This document shows positions 34,919-46,984 of a stretch of 64,000 nt of DNA, one piece after another. The stretch is from contig NC_056050.1 in the NCBI RefSeq assembly GCF_004379255.2, forward strand, positions 13,763,410-13,827,409. The letters run 5' to 3'. Within the stretch, counting starts at the first letter, position 1; every line of letters begins with the position of its first letter. The position numbers were made by a program, and so were the translations under genes. The notes under the pieces are model-generated. The model saw only the letters and a list, made by a program, of their open reading frames with translations, made no database searches and was not told the origin of the DNA. This stretch comes from Salvia splendens (Eukaryota; Streptophyta; Magnoliopsida; Lamiales; Lamiaceae).

Positions 34919-36519
34919 GAGCATTAGCAATGGGGCGCCCTAAGGCGCGCCACGTCAGCAGTTTTATCCTCCTACCTCCCCACCTGCAGTGGGGCGCCAT
35001 AAGGCGCGCCCTATGACGCGCCACATCATCATTTTATTGTTTTGTTTAATTAATTTAACTGTTTTCAAATAACAAGTAACGAGTAAATAAAAAACAGTCT
35101 AAATAACAAACGGCGAAGTTTTAATAAAAAAAAGTTACATCATTGAACTAATAAAAAAAAAACTAAGTCGGACCAATTTCCAACTTCCGACGCAGCTCAT
35201 CGAGTAACGCCCGGAGATATTCGGCTTCGTCGGGGTCGGTACACTTCTTGAGGGCCCTGTGCGTCTGCAACATCGTCCTTGCCATCGACGCTGTTGCTAA
35301 CGACTCAAACGCGGTGGCCGTCTGGGCCGGGAGCTCTACTGGGACCGGAGCTTGGGTTGCAGCGGTCGACGATAAGGTCGCAGTCGCCTTCCCCTTGGCC
35401 TTCGTAGCCTTGACGCCGGGAGGACGCCGGAAGGACACCGGTGTGCCGGAACTCCCTTCATCCATGTACGTCCGGTTGAGGTCAACCGGGTGGTTGCCGC
35501 TGCCGCTGCTCGTGTAATCACCAGCTTCAGTGGTCTTCGTCCTCTTCAGCGCACCAGTGTGCAGAATTCCACCTTGGAACTTCTGCTTGTCCCTCAAGAG
35601 CGCCCAGATGGCCTCGTGCTTGAAGTCGCCGTACATCGACCGGTACAACAACAACACTTTAGCACGTACGTCGCTCGCGCTCTCGCCCTCCCTTGAGACC
35701 GCGTGAACTTCTCGAACTCCGCCGCGTACAAGTTCACTTGCTTCTTGACTTGATCCCAGTGCTTGCGGAGTTTCTCACGCTTGCGCTTGTACGCGGTCGG
35801 CGGCTTCACTGAATTGTAGAGGTCCGCGATGCGTTCCCAGTACGCGATCTGTCGCTGGTTGTTCACGAATATCGGATCTTCCGATATATCTACCCAACAC
35901 CGGGCCAAGGTGAGAGTTTCGTCGTCGTTGTAGTTCGTACGACCGGTGGCGTACTCATCGCAATCACCGGGAGACGACAACTTCTGCGCCCGCTGCCGGT
36001 TCCGCTTCTTTCTGGCAGGGGCGGAAGCGGTCGCGGCGGGGTCGGGATCGGCCGCTGCGGTTGGGCGGTGCAGAGACGGCTCCATGTCAGACAACCCATA
36101 CGATTCCGTACTGAAATCGGGATCGTAATGGGCATTGGTGTCGAACGAACGATAATCGTCGGGTTCTGTACCCGGCCAATGCGCCCCTGCGCTAAACGTA
36201 GGACTATTAGGGCTTGAATCCATTTCGTAGTAATTATGTAATTGTAAGTTTCGAAAATGAAATCGAGTGAAATGAAATGTTACAAATGAACGGTATTTAT
36301 AAAAAAACGAAATCGCGTGCCATCGTCCGCGACCTCCACAATGGGGCGGACGATGGCGCGGACGATGGTCATCGTCCGCGCTATCCTCCGCGACCGAAGT
36401 ATAGGGCGCGACTATCGTCCGCGCCCTATGGCGCGCACCCGCAATGGGTGCGGACGATGGATGGCGCGGACGATGCGCGCCATCGGACGTGCCATCGTCC
36501 GCCCATTGCGGATGCCCTC
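34919..36519 (-). mobile_element. Harbinger-like DNA element with GC-rich subterminal repeats
   Basis: The left end GAGCATTAGCAATGGGG is mirrored at the right end by CCCATTGCGGATGCCCTC, an imperfect terminal inverted repeat. Both flanks inside the ends are strikingly GC-rich arrays: GGCGCC/GCGCGCC units at 34934-35022 and ATCGTCCGC/GCGGACGAT units at 36322-36510. The single coding region is a Myb/SANT-like protein of the kind that accompanies PIF/Harbinger transposases. No transposase is present. I could not find a clean 3 bp target duplication, so the exact ends and the superfamily remain provisional. Confidence 0.65.
35163..36223 (-). pseudogene. Myb/SANT-like, NAM-associated C-terminal-domain protein (Harbinger accessory protein)
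   Basis: The frame starts at 36223 (MDSSPNSPTF, a typical start of this plant family). It has an acidic N-terminus, a basic patch (PARKKRNRQRAQ), then the trihelix/Myb-like region (LARCWVDISEDPIFVNNQRQ, with three spaced Trp residues) to about 35700. A one-base loss or two-base gain near 35690 shifts the frame. The C-terminal part continues from 35657 (LYRSMYGDFKHEAIWALLRD) to a helical end at 35163. Such proteins are often misnamed glutathione S-transferase T3-like. In active elements they bind DNA and work with the transposase. The shift makes this copy a probable pseudogene. Confidence 0.8.
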
Positions 36520-37126
36520 AGCACTTAAGAGCCTCTGATGCAGATCCTCTCAAAAGCCACCCAGATGCCAAAACAAGTCAACACTGATGGTCTGTTACCA
36601 TTTACCCAAACCCAAAAGCTGACAAAAGTTCTGAAAAGTTGTATGAAGGCCTCCTCAGTGGTATGGAAAATCTAATCCCACAAAACTAATAAAGAAATCT
36701 TAAAAGAGAACAGAAACCTCAAGATCTTGAATTGCTCTATACGCAATTCTTCGAATTCGAATATGCGAACAATAATCGTCATCCTGTGAGAGTAACACTA
36801 AGTTTATAATCTACTTTATTTGCATAAAAGGTAAGGAAAGTAGCATAATACCTTGAAGAGCTCCATATGCTTCAGTTGTTCGCTAATTAGCTAAAGCATA
36901 ACCTTGTATATCTCTCAAATTTTTGGATACCTATAAGGGAAGAGATATAAGATAGGTCTAGCACCACCTAGCAGCTAAAAGAGTTAGCAAATATCAATCA
37001 AGTAATAAAAAATTTGGATGTTCATACCGTTTCTTGTCCATCAACCCTCATTATTTCATTAAAGCATGCTTCAGCCTCTTTACGAACATCTGATTATTTA
37101 TACTGGAAAGGTAGCCAAGAAATATC

Positions 37127-37313
37127 CTGAGACATAAAGTTGACACAAATAGCTACCTACAGAATAACAACCTTGCGTAATGAAAAACCGTCATAGCAGA
37201 TGCAGTGGGTTTGAGGAAATAATCTGAGACATAAAGTTGACACAAACAGCGACCTACAGAATAACAACCTTGCATAATGAAAAACCGTCATAGCAGATGC
37301 AGTGGGTTTGAGC
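37127..37313. repeat. 97 bp tandem duplication inside the MOR1-like fragment
   Basis: CTGAGACATAAAGTTGACAC begins at 37127 and again at 37224. The copies are nearly identical through GCAGTGGGTTTGAG and cover an exon-intron boundary. Confidence 0.9.
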
Positions 37314-38490
37314 AGCTGTATTTCATCAGGGAACTCACCAATCCAGCAAGTTGTCTTCTGGATATTTTAGCGTCTGTCAGAACAGCTGTAATATATGGTA
37401 GCTGAAGACATCAACAAACGTGAGGTCAACAATACTCAAAGCAGGAGGTCGAAAAGCTATTTTCCAAATCCACTACAAACCATTTTATCAAGATGAGCAG
37501 CACCAAGCCAATCATCTAAGGTACTCAATGTACAGTCACGCATATGCTTTCTGTGTCGCCAAGGCATTTCAAGACATCTGAAAGAATGCCCTGCATGAGC
37601 CACAATCATGTAAATGATCAAGCCTTCACAGGAGCTATGCACATGACAGAAGGGTTTGAATATTGGGATTTAAAGGTACAACTATTGGCTTTGAGGAATT
37701 CAAGATCCCAAGCATTTATAATATTGAGATTGTAACTCACAGTTAGTTAGCGCAAGAAACTCTTAATAAACCTATAACTAATAGTATAAGAGAGTACCTT
37801 GCCTGACTTCTCAACTGGCAGTCACATTGCAGTCATAAGAGCACCGATTGTGGACAAACTAGCAATAATAATTTTTTTTTTTGTTACTGCCCTATGGACG
37901 CCCTTTTAGAGCTCAAAATAGATATCCTAAAACAAGACAGATAAGAGGGCATATCATGTAGATAACTATATACTCCATCTACAAAAGTTGATAGTTATTT
38001 AAAATTTTCCACTGAATGTACCAGTTCCAGTAGGCAGAATACTTTTTTCGCCTCTTCTAGAATTTTGGTTACACATTCAATAGATTCCAAGCGAACCTAG
38101 ACAGAAGATAAAGTCAGGTTGACGGCATGCCCTCATAAAACATTCACGATTTGATGATTATCAAACATATACTCCATATAACCAACCTTCAAATCAGAAC
38201 TCTCTAAGCCTTTTAACAAAGAGGGAGTGATCTTTTCACTGATATCTTCACGTGGAAAGACCATCCATACCAGTGATGCCACCACCCACCGCAGTTGATG
38301 TAGAATCAGTTACTTTATCAACCTTCTTTGGAGCTGCAGATGCAAACAAAGAGTAATATTTGTAAATTTGAACTGCAGAAAAAAAAACGTATCATTGGAA
38401 AAATGACAGTTATAAAACAAAAAAATTACCTTCTACCGGTTATTTTCGTACTCGGAGTCGAGAGTACTTAGTAAAGCAGGTTTATCATCA

Positions 38491-38760
38491 GACATAAATC
38501 CCTTTATATCTTCAAGAAGAGAAAAAAACAGTTAATTCCTTTTCAAATCTTACTATTATGATTTCAATAAAACCCCTCTAATATGCCCCCTCCCAACACA
38601 TCCCCAGATATGAAAGCTGAGTTTAAAATATGTATCACCATTAGACAGAAATCCATTTATATCTTTAAGAAGAGAAAACAACAGTTAATTCCTCTTCAGA
38701 TTTAACCATTTTGATTTCAATAAAACCCCTCTAATAAGCCCCCACCCAACACATCCAGTG
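38491..38760. repeat. 152 bp tandem duplication inside the MOR1-like fragment
   Basis: AGACATAAATCCCTTTATAT (38491) and AGACAGAAATCCATTTATAT (38643) start two copies that share a pyrimidine-rich end with CAATAAAACCCCTCTAAT. The second copy is a partial exon duplicate. Confidence 0.85.
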
Positions 38761-39283
38761 ACTGAGTTTAAAAAGTATATCACCTGGACCAACAAACTTA
38801 TGAAGAACACCAATTAGTTTAACCGTTACATTACAAGATATAGCTGCACTAGCTTGTAATCAGACGTCCTTGTAAAAGTCAATTAAATCCTGGAAAATGA
38901 TTATCACGCATGTTAAAACCAAGTCAGAAACTAAGTCAAAAAGTAATGAGAGAATTCTAAAATATATGTTTTGAGCACCTTCACCTTAATATGAGAAGTA
39001 CCAAAGTCGTCCACTGCAAAAACCATCGATGATAGACCTTCACTAAGAACCTATGGCATCTTGTGCTTCTTCATAATTTTATACATCTGAAACTGAAAGA
39101 GCCACATGAAAAATAATAAATCCAAACGTCCCAATATGACAAATTTACCTTCACAACATTCAACCATGTTCATCATTTGTTCCTCATTAACCAGTTCGAA
39201 AAATAGGTCAGCATATGCTTCGGAAGCTAACTAATCAGCATATGCAGAAGAAATTTAAAAATAAAATCCAAAGATTAGCTCAC

Positions 39284-39780
39284 CTAAATGCATCCCTCAA
39301 CAGTGAACATTCATTTTCCAAAAAGGGAGGAGCTTCCATACAGCTCCTTGCCACAAGTGAAGGCAGAGCCGGACTAATGCATCATAAGATAAAACAGTAT
39401 ACCAGTTGCCTAGACCACTGCATCGGATTTAGATGATATAACAGGTATTAGAAGATCAACTTCCATGAAAAGAAGCTAAATGAGAACTATTACCTTGCAT
39501 GAAATGTAGGATATGGACAGCTCAAAGGATGAGAAGATACAGCTGCAATCCTAAAATATGTATCCAGCTTTTCTAGAGACTTCTCCAAAGTTCTCATACC
39601 AACCATCTAAATAACAGAAGTGTCAAAACAGCTAAATTGGCAATTAAATATAATGAGATGTAGATGGAAAATCATGAAATAATTTACCTTGGCAATAGCC
39701 GACAAATCTGAGAAAGAGCCATCCCTGACATCAGGTGTTCCATCATTAAGGGCCTGATAATCCATGAAGATCAATTTCAA
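39284..39780 (-). pseudogene. AT4G24610/AT5G65440-like gene, copy 1, upstream exons
   Basis: Three exon-like pieces with splice signals: 39688 to about 39765 (PDVRDGSFSDLSAIAK), 39494-39606 (GMRTLEKSLEKLDTYFRIAA ending in PYPTFHA) and 39284 to about 39375 (MEAPPFLENECSLLRDAF). They fit in order into the family described for 32273-34350. The next family exon does not follow; MOR1-like sequence begins at 39086 instead. Confidence 0.75.
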
Positions 39781-40004
39781 GAACACAAAAAATTACTAAT
39801 AACCCAACATAATACAATGATAAATTAAACAATTTGAGTAGGGGCTAAGCAAAATCAAGAAGTGAAGAAAAAGATATTTTCTTTGTCGAATAAAAAGTAT
39901 TTTACAACGGAACCACTCAATTCAAACAATAAGATTCTGAGACATATTATTGATCCAATAATGAATATCAGGTGATAGAAACATGCATGGTTCAGAGAAA
40001 CACA

Positions 40005-42340
40005 TTATGCTACAAACTTACCTCCATGCATATAGAAACGTATTCCTTGTGAACCTAAAGTATGGTCACTTTGTTACTTGTTTCAATACAGAATGTAACC
40101 CAGCACAACGTCAACGACCTTACAAGAGGAACTTTGTTTTCACTGCCACCTTCAGATCTGCAGGAAAACTAATAATCAGTAGGATTAAACCTGTAGAAAG
40201 AACTTTCTCATTACAAACCATAATAAAGACCACATCTTCTTTTGTACCTTGAGTAACCATGCATAAGTGCTTTCATTTTCATATATGCAATGGAGACAGC
40301 CACGGGGTCCAATAAAATGTTTCCGTTAATGGTCGAAAAGAACTCATCAGTTTCTGACAAATACCTCATTGACCTTTTTCTCATAGCAATCTGCAAAGAA
40401 ACGTCACAGTTATTCTCAAAAGGGAAAGATTACCAGACGACGGTTTGAGCTCAGTCGCCTACTCACATGGAAATATCTATAGAGCCAGGTGAAAGAATGT
40501 CATGCAACAATTTGTAGAGCTTCAAAGCTGGATCATGTGCATGTAAAGCCAATCCTGTAGCAGGTCCGATACAACTTTAATACCCGACGACAATGATTCA
40601 TCAAGTGACTTGTAATTCTTGAAGACCAGAGTGAGTATCCGCTCAATTTGAACAGAAACTTCTCCCAGAAATAGGATCTGATCAGTAAAACAATCAAGAC
40701 ATTCAACTAGATACTATCATACTACAACCAGCAAATGTAAAAATGATAACAAAAAGACAACTTGCCACATAACGACCTACCTCTTGGTGGCTCATGTGTG
40801 CTTACTTTTGTCTTTGATTACCACTGGCAGCAGAAAGCCGTGCACCAAGTCAAGACATTCTGTGGTTGGTGTGGCTATATCCATATCGTATGAAAGGTAT
40901 CCAAACGATCGAAAAGCAAGAATGTGTTTAACAATTATGGAAGCATATATAGCAGTTCCAGGTAACCAGCAATGCACATTCATGATACCTGAGCTTTGTG
41001 TATGCATCTAAAATGCCAAAAAGGTGCAAATTCATCCACGAACCATGTAGCAACAAGTTCTTTGCTGGAACTGTTGGCCTTCAATTGCAGTCTCCAAAAC
41101 ACAGTCGTAAGCGGTAGTTTCTGCTACAATGTGCACTGGACATAACACAAAGTTAGTGATGCCACTCTCGCCTAAGGATGGAATCTTGATTTTGAACGAA
41201 ATAGGTGTTAAGCAAGAACTATAAGCATATGCATATACCTTGTTTGTAACTATTTTTATGTGCAGTGGTTGAATAGTTGATGTATAGCTGTATTTTCCAA
41301 TTTTTTCGTGCTTTGGTTCCCGAGATATAACACACTGACGACTTCTTCCCCTGCATCCTCTTCGGGCGAACTTTTAAATCTCAACAAACAAGAATATGAT
41401 TCTGCAATTAAAAACAAGATTTACAATCCGAGTAGAAGTTAGATTGAATGAGAAACAAGACTCCATAATTGATAAATGAATGAATGTAAGAAACCTGCAT
41501 ACCTTGCACCAATTCATAAGCTGATGCACTTCTAGGCCAGTATTAATGAGCTTGGGTACTTCTCTCTAGTATCTACGAGTCCCAACATTTAAGTATGCAA
41601 CGCTTCTATGCAATAAAGAGAGCCTCTTACATTGTCGAATTTTTTTTATTTTTCATTTTTTTCATTTTTTTGACATTTTTTCCTTTTTTTCCCTTTTTAT
41701 GTTTTGTTTTGTTTTTTGATGAAACAACCAATTGCACATTGGATAACCTCTGCTGAAATGTTTCCAGCTTCACCGTGGATAAAGACTTTAAAGATGTAAC
41801 CGTGCAACCAGTGGGTTGCTCTATCCCCGTTTTCACTTTATGAACTGAAAATAATAGAATAACTTTGTACAGTTAAATACAAGCCATGCACAAGAAGCAA
41901 AAATAATTTTCTTGCAATACCACATACAGACCTTGAACTTTAATCTTCCCGATGGCTTTCTTAGTCTTTACAAAAGCGCCTCCACCCACAAGTTCAGAAT
42001 GATCTTTCCTCATCAGCCGATTTTAATAATATATTTCGTAATCTGCAAATTTAACAAGGAAAGTTAATGTAACAGCAGATATACCCTTTTAACTATCATT
42101 CTTTTGTGCAAAAGAAACCAAGATATGCTTTGGAAGCTAACTAATCAACATATGCAGCAGAAAATTAAAAACAAAATCCAGAGATTATCTCACCCAAATG
42201 CATCCCTCAGCAGTGAACATTCATTTTCCAAAAAGGGAGGCTTGCCCAGTAGTGGAGGCATAGACGGACATATGCATCATAAGTTAAAACAGCATACCAG
42301 TTGCCTAGACCCCTACATCGGATTTAGATGATATAACAAG
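40005..42340 (-). pseudogene. AT4G24610/AT5G65440-like gene, copy 2 (tandem)
   Basis: Exons on the minus strand: 42194 to about 42262 (NECSLLRDAF-type, as in copy 1), 41932 to about 42000 (FVKTKKAIGKIKVQ), about 41735-41839 (PTGCTVTSLK, VKLETFQQRLSNVQ), a piece at about 41360 (LLRFKSSPEEDA), 40790-41000 (the segment equivalent to copy 1 at 33190-33400) and 40211-40396 (RYLSETDEFF, LLDPVAVSIAY). Compared with copy 1 it keeps exons that copy 1 lost and lacks MOR1 sequence. A roughly 315 bp deletion at 41356-41361 joins two GCATC repeats. The right end stops at about 42340 where Athila sequence begins; the left end adjoins the upstream exons of copy 1. Confidence 0.78.
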
Positions 42341-42488
42341 TATTAGGAACAAGAAATCCATAAACTTCTCACACTTAGACCAGTCACTGGGCTAAGTGTG
42401 AAATGGATAAAAACATATAATTACAGACCAAAAACAAAAAAATAAAACAGAAATTGTTTGAAAACTGAAACGAGCTGGGTAAGATGGT

Positions 42489-44840
42489 ATACTATTTCCT
42501 CCTTAATGGCTGGGCAGGGTGAGTAGAGGTGGGTTTGGTCGGAGTAGAGATATGTCTTCCTTGAGGGGAGCGAGTAGAGGGAGGTGGTGGGTGCCTTGTG
42601 CTCGGTTGTCGCACTAGGGAACTGGTTTGATCACGCACTGCCTCCAGCAGCCTCTCCATGATAGTCCCAATCTGTTCATCTGCACTAGATGGGCTTGAGA
42701 GTTCTCCACCAGCTGCGCCATCATCTGCTCCATGCGCAACTTCCAATCGGCATCTCTCTGGGTAGCCTCCTCTGTCTGCTCTACCCTCGGGGTGTCCATT
42801 ATCGCCAGCTGGGGCCTTTGGTGTTTGCTTGGGCTGGCTGGGCGATCAGGTTGCCTCTGCCTTGCTTCTAGTTGGCCCCTTGACTGCTCCCGCTGGCGTA
42901 GAGTGTAGAAGTGAAATCTCCCCTGTCTGCCTTTCTCCAACATCTGTATTCTGAAAAAGTAATCCAAGTCAAACGGTTTAGGGGGAGGGCAACGGAGGGG
43001 GCGTCTAACACACTCTTGTTTCTCCAGAATCCAGTTCCTCCTCACGTAAGCGCCAAGGAGATGGCATACGTTTAGGTGGCGAGCAGGGCGGGTAGCTATT
43101 TGATTGATTGAGTAGGCCAACCAGAATCCCAGGTGGTCCTTTCGCTGCTCCTTCATGCACCACATAACATAAAGCTCAACCAGAGTAATCATGGCAGTGG
43201 TGTTGGCTTGGCCCAGGAGATTGCAGCCAAGGTAGACTTGAGCTAGGCGGAGATTCCCCCGGGACTCCGAGGCCTTAAATGCTGGAGCTCGTTCGTGGCT
43301 GAGGGCTTTCCAGACTGCTTGTTGATCGAAATCAGCCTTTTTGTTAGGGATGCCTATGTCGCGCCCGAACCATTCTCCATTGGCCACCTGGTTGTTTGTA
43401 TAGAGTCCCATTCGGACGGAGAACTCGTTTAGGCACATGTGCTGCTGGCGGCCGAATACTCTGAACGTGATGCTCTTGGCATTTAGATCGGTTTCACCAA
43501 TAAACCGGAAAGATGTAAAGAATTCTTTAGCCAGAACCTCTGATACAAGGGTTTAATCAATTTCCAACAGCCACGCAAAACCGATTCCAGTGATATATTC
43601 AGTGAACTTCTCCTCGACTTCTATCTTCTCTAGAGCGGGCTGGTGGAGCTTCTTCCCAGATTTGAGTCTTTTCTACTTGGTAACCCTCTGGATGACCTCC
43701 TCTTGCCACTTTGGGTTATCAAATTCAAACATCCGCTTGAGGAGATCTGTGGTCAGGACCACAGACTTTTTAGAATAGTTAACAGTCGAGGCTGGCTCAG
43801 GCCTCTCCAAGCTTCGCTTGGACGTCCTGGTCTAGCGCAGCTCACGCTCTCCGGTCTCACTGCCCTCATCATCATCACGCGGCAGTGGGGCAGCTGGTTG
43901 GTCGGCGTCCCGAATGACTATCCCATGGCTAACAGGAAGGGTTCTCTTTAGGGAAGGCTGGGCTAGCTCTTTTGCCCTTTCTCTTCTTCTCCTTCCTTAG
44001 TTGGTTGTCATCTACAGCTTCTTCCTCATCTAACAAGGTCCGCACATGGCGCTGCCTTCTGAGTAATTTCCCCTCATCTCTCTCGAGGCATGGCTCATCA
44101 TCCAGCGTCTGCAGGAAGTTCCAGTCGGCCCCCCTGCTCTGAAGTAATATGTCGCTGGGAGGGGCTGACGGACCTCCATATCGTCTTCAATCTCCACCAC
44201 TTCAATCGGCTGTAGCTCTTGGAAATGGGCGGAGTTAGAGCCTCCGCCACTCGATGGTGACGGGATATTGAAGGCAGGGACGGCTTCTTCTTGTCTGGGG
44301 CTGGGCCTACCAGTTTCCTCGATTTGCAGCTCTACTCCTACCTCCTCCAGCCTCGAGTTAGGTAAACCCTTGGCGGGGTGAGCAATAGGCTGCTCAACAA
44401 CCTCCCCTTTCTCCAGAATGGTGTCCAATTCTTCTGCCGGTACGGTATCTCCACTGAAGCTGTCCACCGGATCACTTCGGTTGGATATGGGGTTGCGGGA
44501 TTTAGGTGGGGGAAGCGGACTTTGTGTTTTGGGGGAGAAGATTGTGGAATTTGTGGTACGGAAGTAGGGACGAGATTTCTAGATCTGGGAAAAACTAGAT
44601 TTGCTCTGAGGTGAGCGAAAGCCGTCGCGGCGTCCGTCCCTATAGGCAAATTGTCGAGCAGCCTTTCTAGTTGCGCCGAAAACTGTGGATGTACTATAGG
44701 AAGGGGGTGGAACAGCGGCGCTAGGGTTTACTGGCGATGCCGCTGAGGCTGGGACGGAAGTCTGCCGTCCGCTGCCGCTGGTACCGGAACTGCCCTTCCT
44801 TGAGGATGTTTCTTGGTCGGTAGCTCCGTTCTTCTTCATT
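42489..44840 (-). pseudogene. Athila downstream ORF (ATHILA ORF-1 family, env position)
   Basis: It lies 3' of integrase in the element's sense, where Athila elements carry an extra ORF often called env-like. A Ser/Pro-rich N-terminus starts at 44839. A middle block before 43438 (AKSITFRVFGRQ) leads into MCLNEFSVRMGLYTNNQ and LAQVYLGCNLLGQ, LVELYVMWCMKEQ, LGFWLAYSINQIA. This spacing is typical of ATHILA ORF-1 proteins as I recall them. The C-terminal part is Gln/Arg-rich with a possible coiled coil. In-frame stops occur at about 43530 and 43680 and other frame changes occur upstream. Its function is unknown in the family. Confidence 0.75.
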
Positions 44841-45420
44841 TTGGTGATATTTTGTGCATTTTCTGTGAAAACTGCGGCGATTTGGGGGCTAGGGTTCCTG
44901 CGATTTTGAGAGAGATAATAGATGAGAGAGGATTTGGGTACGGTAAGTGCGTGAGGAAAAAATGATAAAGATTTTAGATAAAATCCCTTTTATTTGAAAG
45001 GGTGTCGTTTGGCTTCCCCACGACGCTTCGGCATTTGGGCGAGCCTTTTCATTCATCCTTATCCAAAAGGTTGGCTTCTCCTTGATGCTTCATCTCCCCT
45101 CACATGTCAGCAGTTAAGCGCGAATCTTCATTTCCCTGCCTTGATCAAGCCACTGCATTTAGATGAATACTCAAATAATAACCACTCGATCAGTTTAACC
45201 TTCTTTATATTTTTATATTTTATATTTTTTTGTTTGTTTAACTTGAATAAGGAAAAACATATTTACACTAAGTTACTATGGAGTAGACTGAGTGCCCTTA
45301 GGATGTCACTTGATCAGTTTATAAATTTTGAAATCTATAATTGGCTTGATCAAGCAGACTACCCAAAGCTACCCAGTTACTCCTTTTACCTGCGATCACT
45401 GGAGAGATTCAGGTATGAGT
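44841..45420 (-). other. Athila spacer between integrase and downstream ORF
   Basis: Low-coding sequence with a CT-rich leader-like stretch and an AT-rich block at 45196-45262. No recognisable protein on either strand. Confidence 0.6.
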
Positions 45421-46979
45421 AGTGGAGTTTCTTCCACTACGCACACCTCACTTCCGTCTCTGTAAGGCTTCACCCGATGGCCATTCACCCAGAAGGAAGA
45501 CGAATCAGGGTCATTTCATTGGAGTTCGATTTCTCCATTTGCACGTATGGCCACAATGATATAGGGGTCTGCCCACCTTGACCTCAGCTTTCCCGGCATC
45601 AGTTTGAGTCTTGACTAGAAAGGCAACACCTTCTGCCTCACCTTGAACTCCTTCATTCGGAGATTCTTGTCATGCCACATCTTCGTTCTTTCTTTGTACC
45701 ACATGGCTGAATCATACACATCGAGGCGAAACTCTTCAAGCTCCTACAGCTGTAATTTCCTCTCTTCAGTGCAGGCCTCTGCGTTCAAGTTCATCTCCTT
45801 AATAGCCCAGAAGGCTTGGTGCTCAACCCCCACTGGTAGATGGCACATCTTCCCAAATACCAGTCGGTAAGGGGACATTCCGATCGGGGTTTTAAAGGCG
45901 GTTTTGTATGCCCAGAGCGCGTCCTCCAGTCGGCGGCTCCAGTCCTTCCTCGTTGGGTTCACTGTCTTTTCTAAGATCACCTTGATCTCCCGGTTGGAGA
46001 CTTCAGCTTGGCCATTCGACTGGGGGTGGTAGGGTGTAGACAGTCGGTGGTGGATGCCGTATTTTCTCATCACAACTTCGATGGTCCGGTTGACGAAATG
46101 AGTGCCTTGATCAGAGATGATGGCCAGCGGTACCCCGTACCGGGTAAAAATATTTGACTTCAAAAATTTGGCCACTTCCTTGGACTCACAAGTCTTGGTT
46201 GCCTTGACCTCGATCCACTTGGACACATATTCCACCGCCACTAGAATATACAGATTCCCTTCGGATAATAGGAAGGGTCCCATGAAATCCATCCCCCATA
46301 CGTCAAAAATTTCGCAGACTATCACGGAGATCTGCATCATTTCATTTCTCGCTGATATTCCTCCAGTCAATTGGCACCGCGGGCATCTCTTGCAACAGTC
46401 ATAAGCATCTTTATAAATGGAGGGCCAATAAAATCTGCTGTCAAGCACCTTCCTCGCTGTTTTCTTCGGACCGAAATGACTCCACAAGCTAGTGTGTGGC
46501 AGTGGACCAATACGTCCTCTTGTTCCCACTCGGGTATACAGCGGTGGATGACTTGATCAGCTCCCATCTTCCATAAGTAAGGATCATCCCAATAAAAGTA
46601 ACGGGATTCGCTTTTGATTTTCTGCTTAACTGCTCTCGTGACCTCAGTACTCGTGGGCAGTTCGCTTGTCACCAGATAATTGGCCATATCAGCAGAAGGA
46701 GTACCCATCTGATCAAGCGCGGCTTCGACTCTTTCTTCGCTAGGAGATATTTGATAGCCGCGTGGTCTGTGTAGATAATCACTTTTGAACCCAGCAAGTA
46801 GGGTCTGAATTTCTCGAAGGCATAAACCACCGATAGCATCTTTTTCTCTGTAGTATCATAATTCTTCTACGCTTGATTGAGAGTCTTCGAAGCGTAGAAT
46901 ATCACGTGGCTTTTTCCATCGATCTTTTGGCCCAGCACCGCCCCTACTGCATAATCGCTTGCGTCGCACATCACCTCGA
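45421..46979 (-). pseudogene. Athila RNase H and integrase
   Basis: From right to left: the RNase H segment next to element B (MCDASDYAVGAVLGQKI at about 46970, [18 protein letters not shown] at about 46760), then the integrase zinc-finger region (CCKRCPRCQ at about 46390) and the catalytic core ([33 protein letters not shown]). The C-terminal part contains [16 protein letters not shown], a hallmark of Athila-type integrases. A frameshift lies near 46490; stops at about 45750 and 45615 interrupt the C-terminus, and a Gln-to-stop lies near 46865. Confidence 0.88.
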
Positions 46980-46984
46980 AAGGG

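Larger units (their letters stand above)
36700..39086 (-). pseudogene. MOR1: MOR1/XMAP215-like gene fragment (about ten exons with introns)
   Basis: Minus-strand exons match the plant microtubule-associated protein MOR1 (GEM1), a TOG-domain protein. Examples in order: VLSEGLSSMVFAVDDFG (38985-39086), VKLIGVLHKFVGP (38784-38890), DIKGFMSDDKPALLSTLDSE (about 38440-38508), REDISEKITPSLLKGLESSD (about 38188-38260), RLESIECVTKILEEA (about 38060), STIGALMTAM (37799-37866), KHMRDCTLSTLDDWLGAAHL (about 37490-37550), GEFPDEIQLLKPTASAMT (about 37325), KEAEACFNEIMRVDGQE (about 37029-37100) and SKNLRDIQG (about 36930). GT/AG splice signals flank several. Stops (for example inside the first and second) make it non-functional. 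Only one internal stretch of the long gene is present, so it is a captured or duplicated segment. Confidence 0.85.

Noticed and set aside
34919..35022. GC-rich clusters considered as a CpG island promoter
   Set aside because: They sit exactly at the ends of a DNA transposon with mirrored units, so subterminal transposon repeats explain them better.
45744..46529. Integrase considered as belonging to element B
   Set aside because: It is on the opposite strand, has Athila-type signature sequence, and element B already has its own complete integrase.
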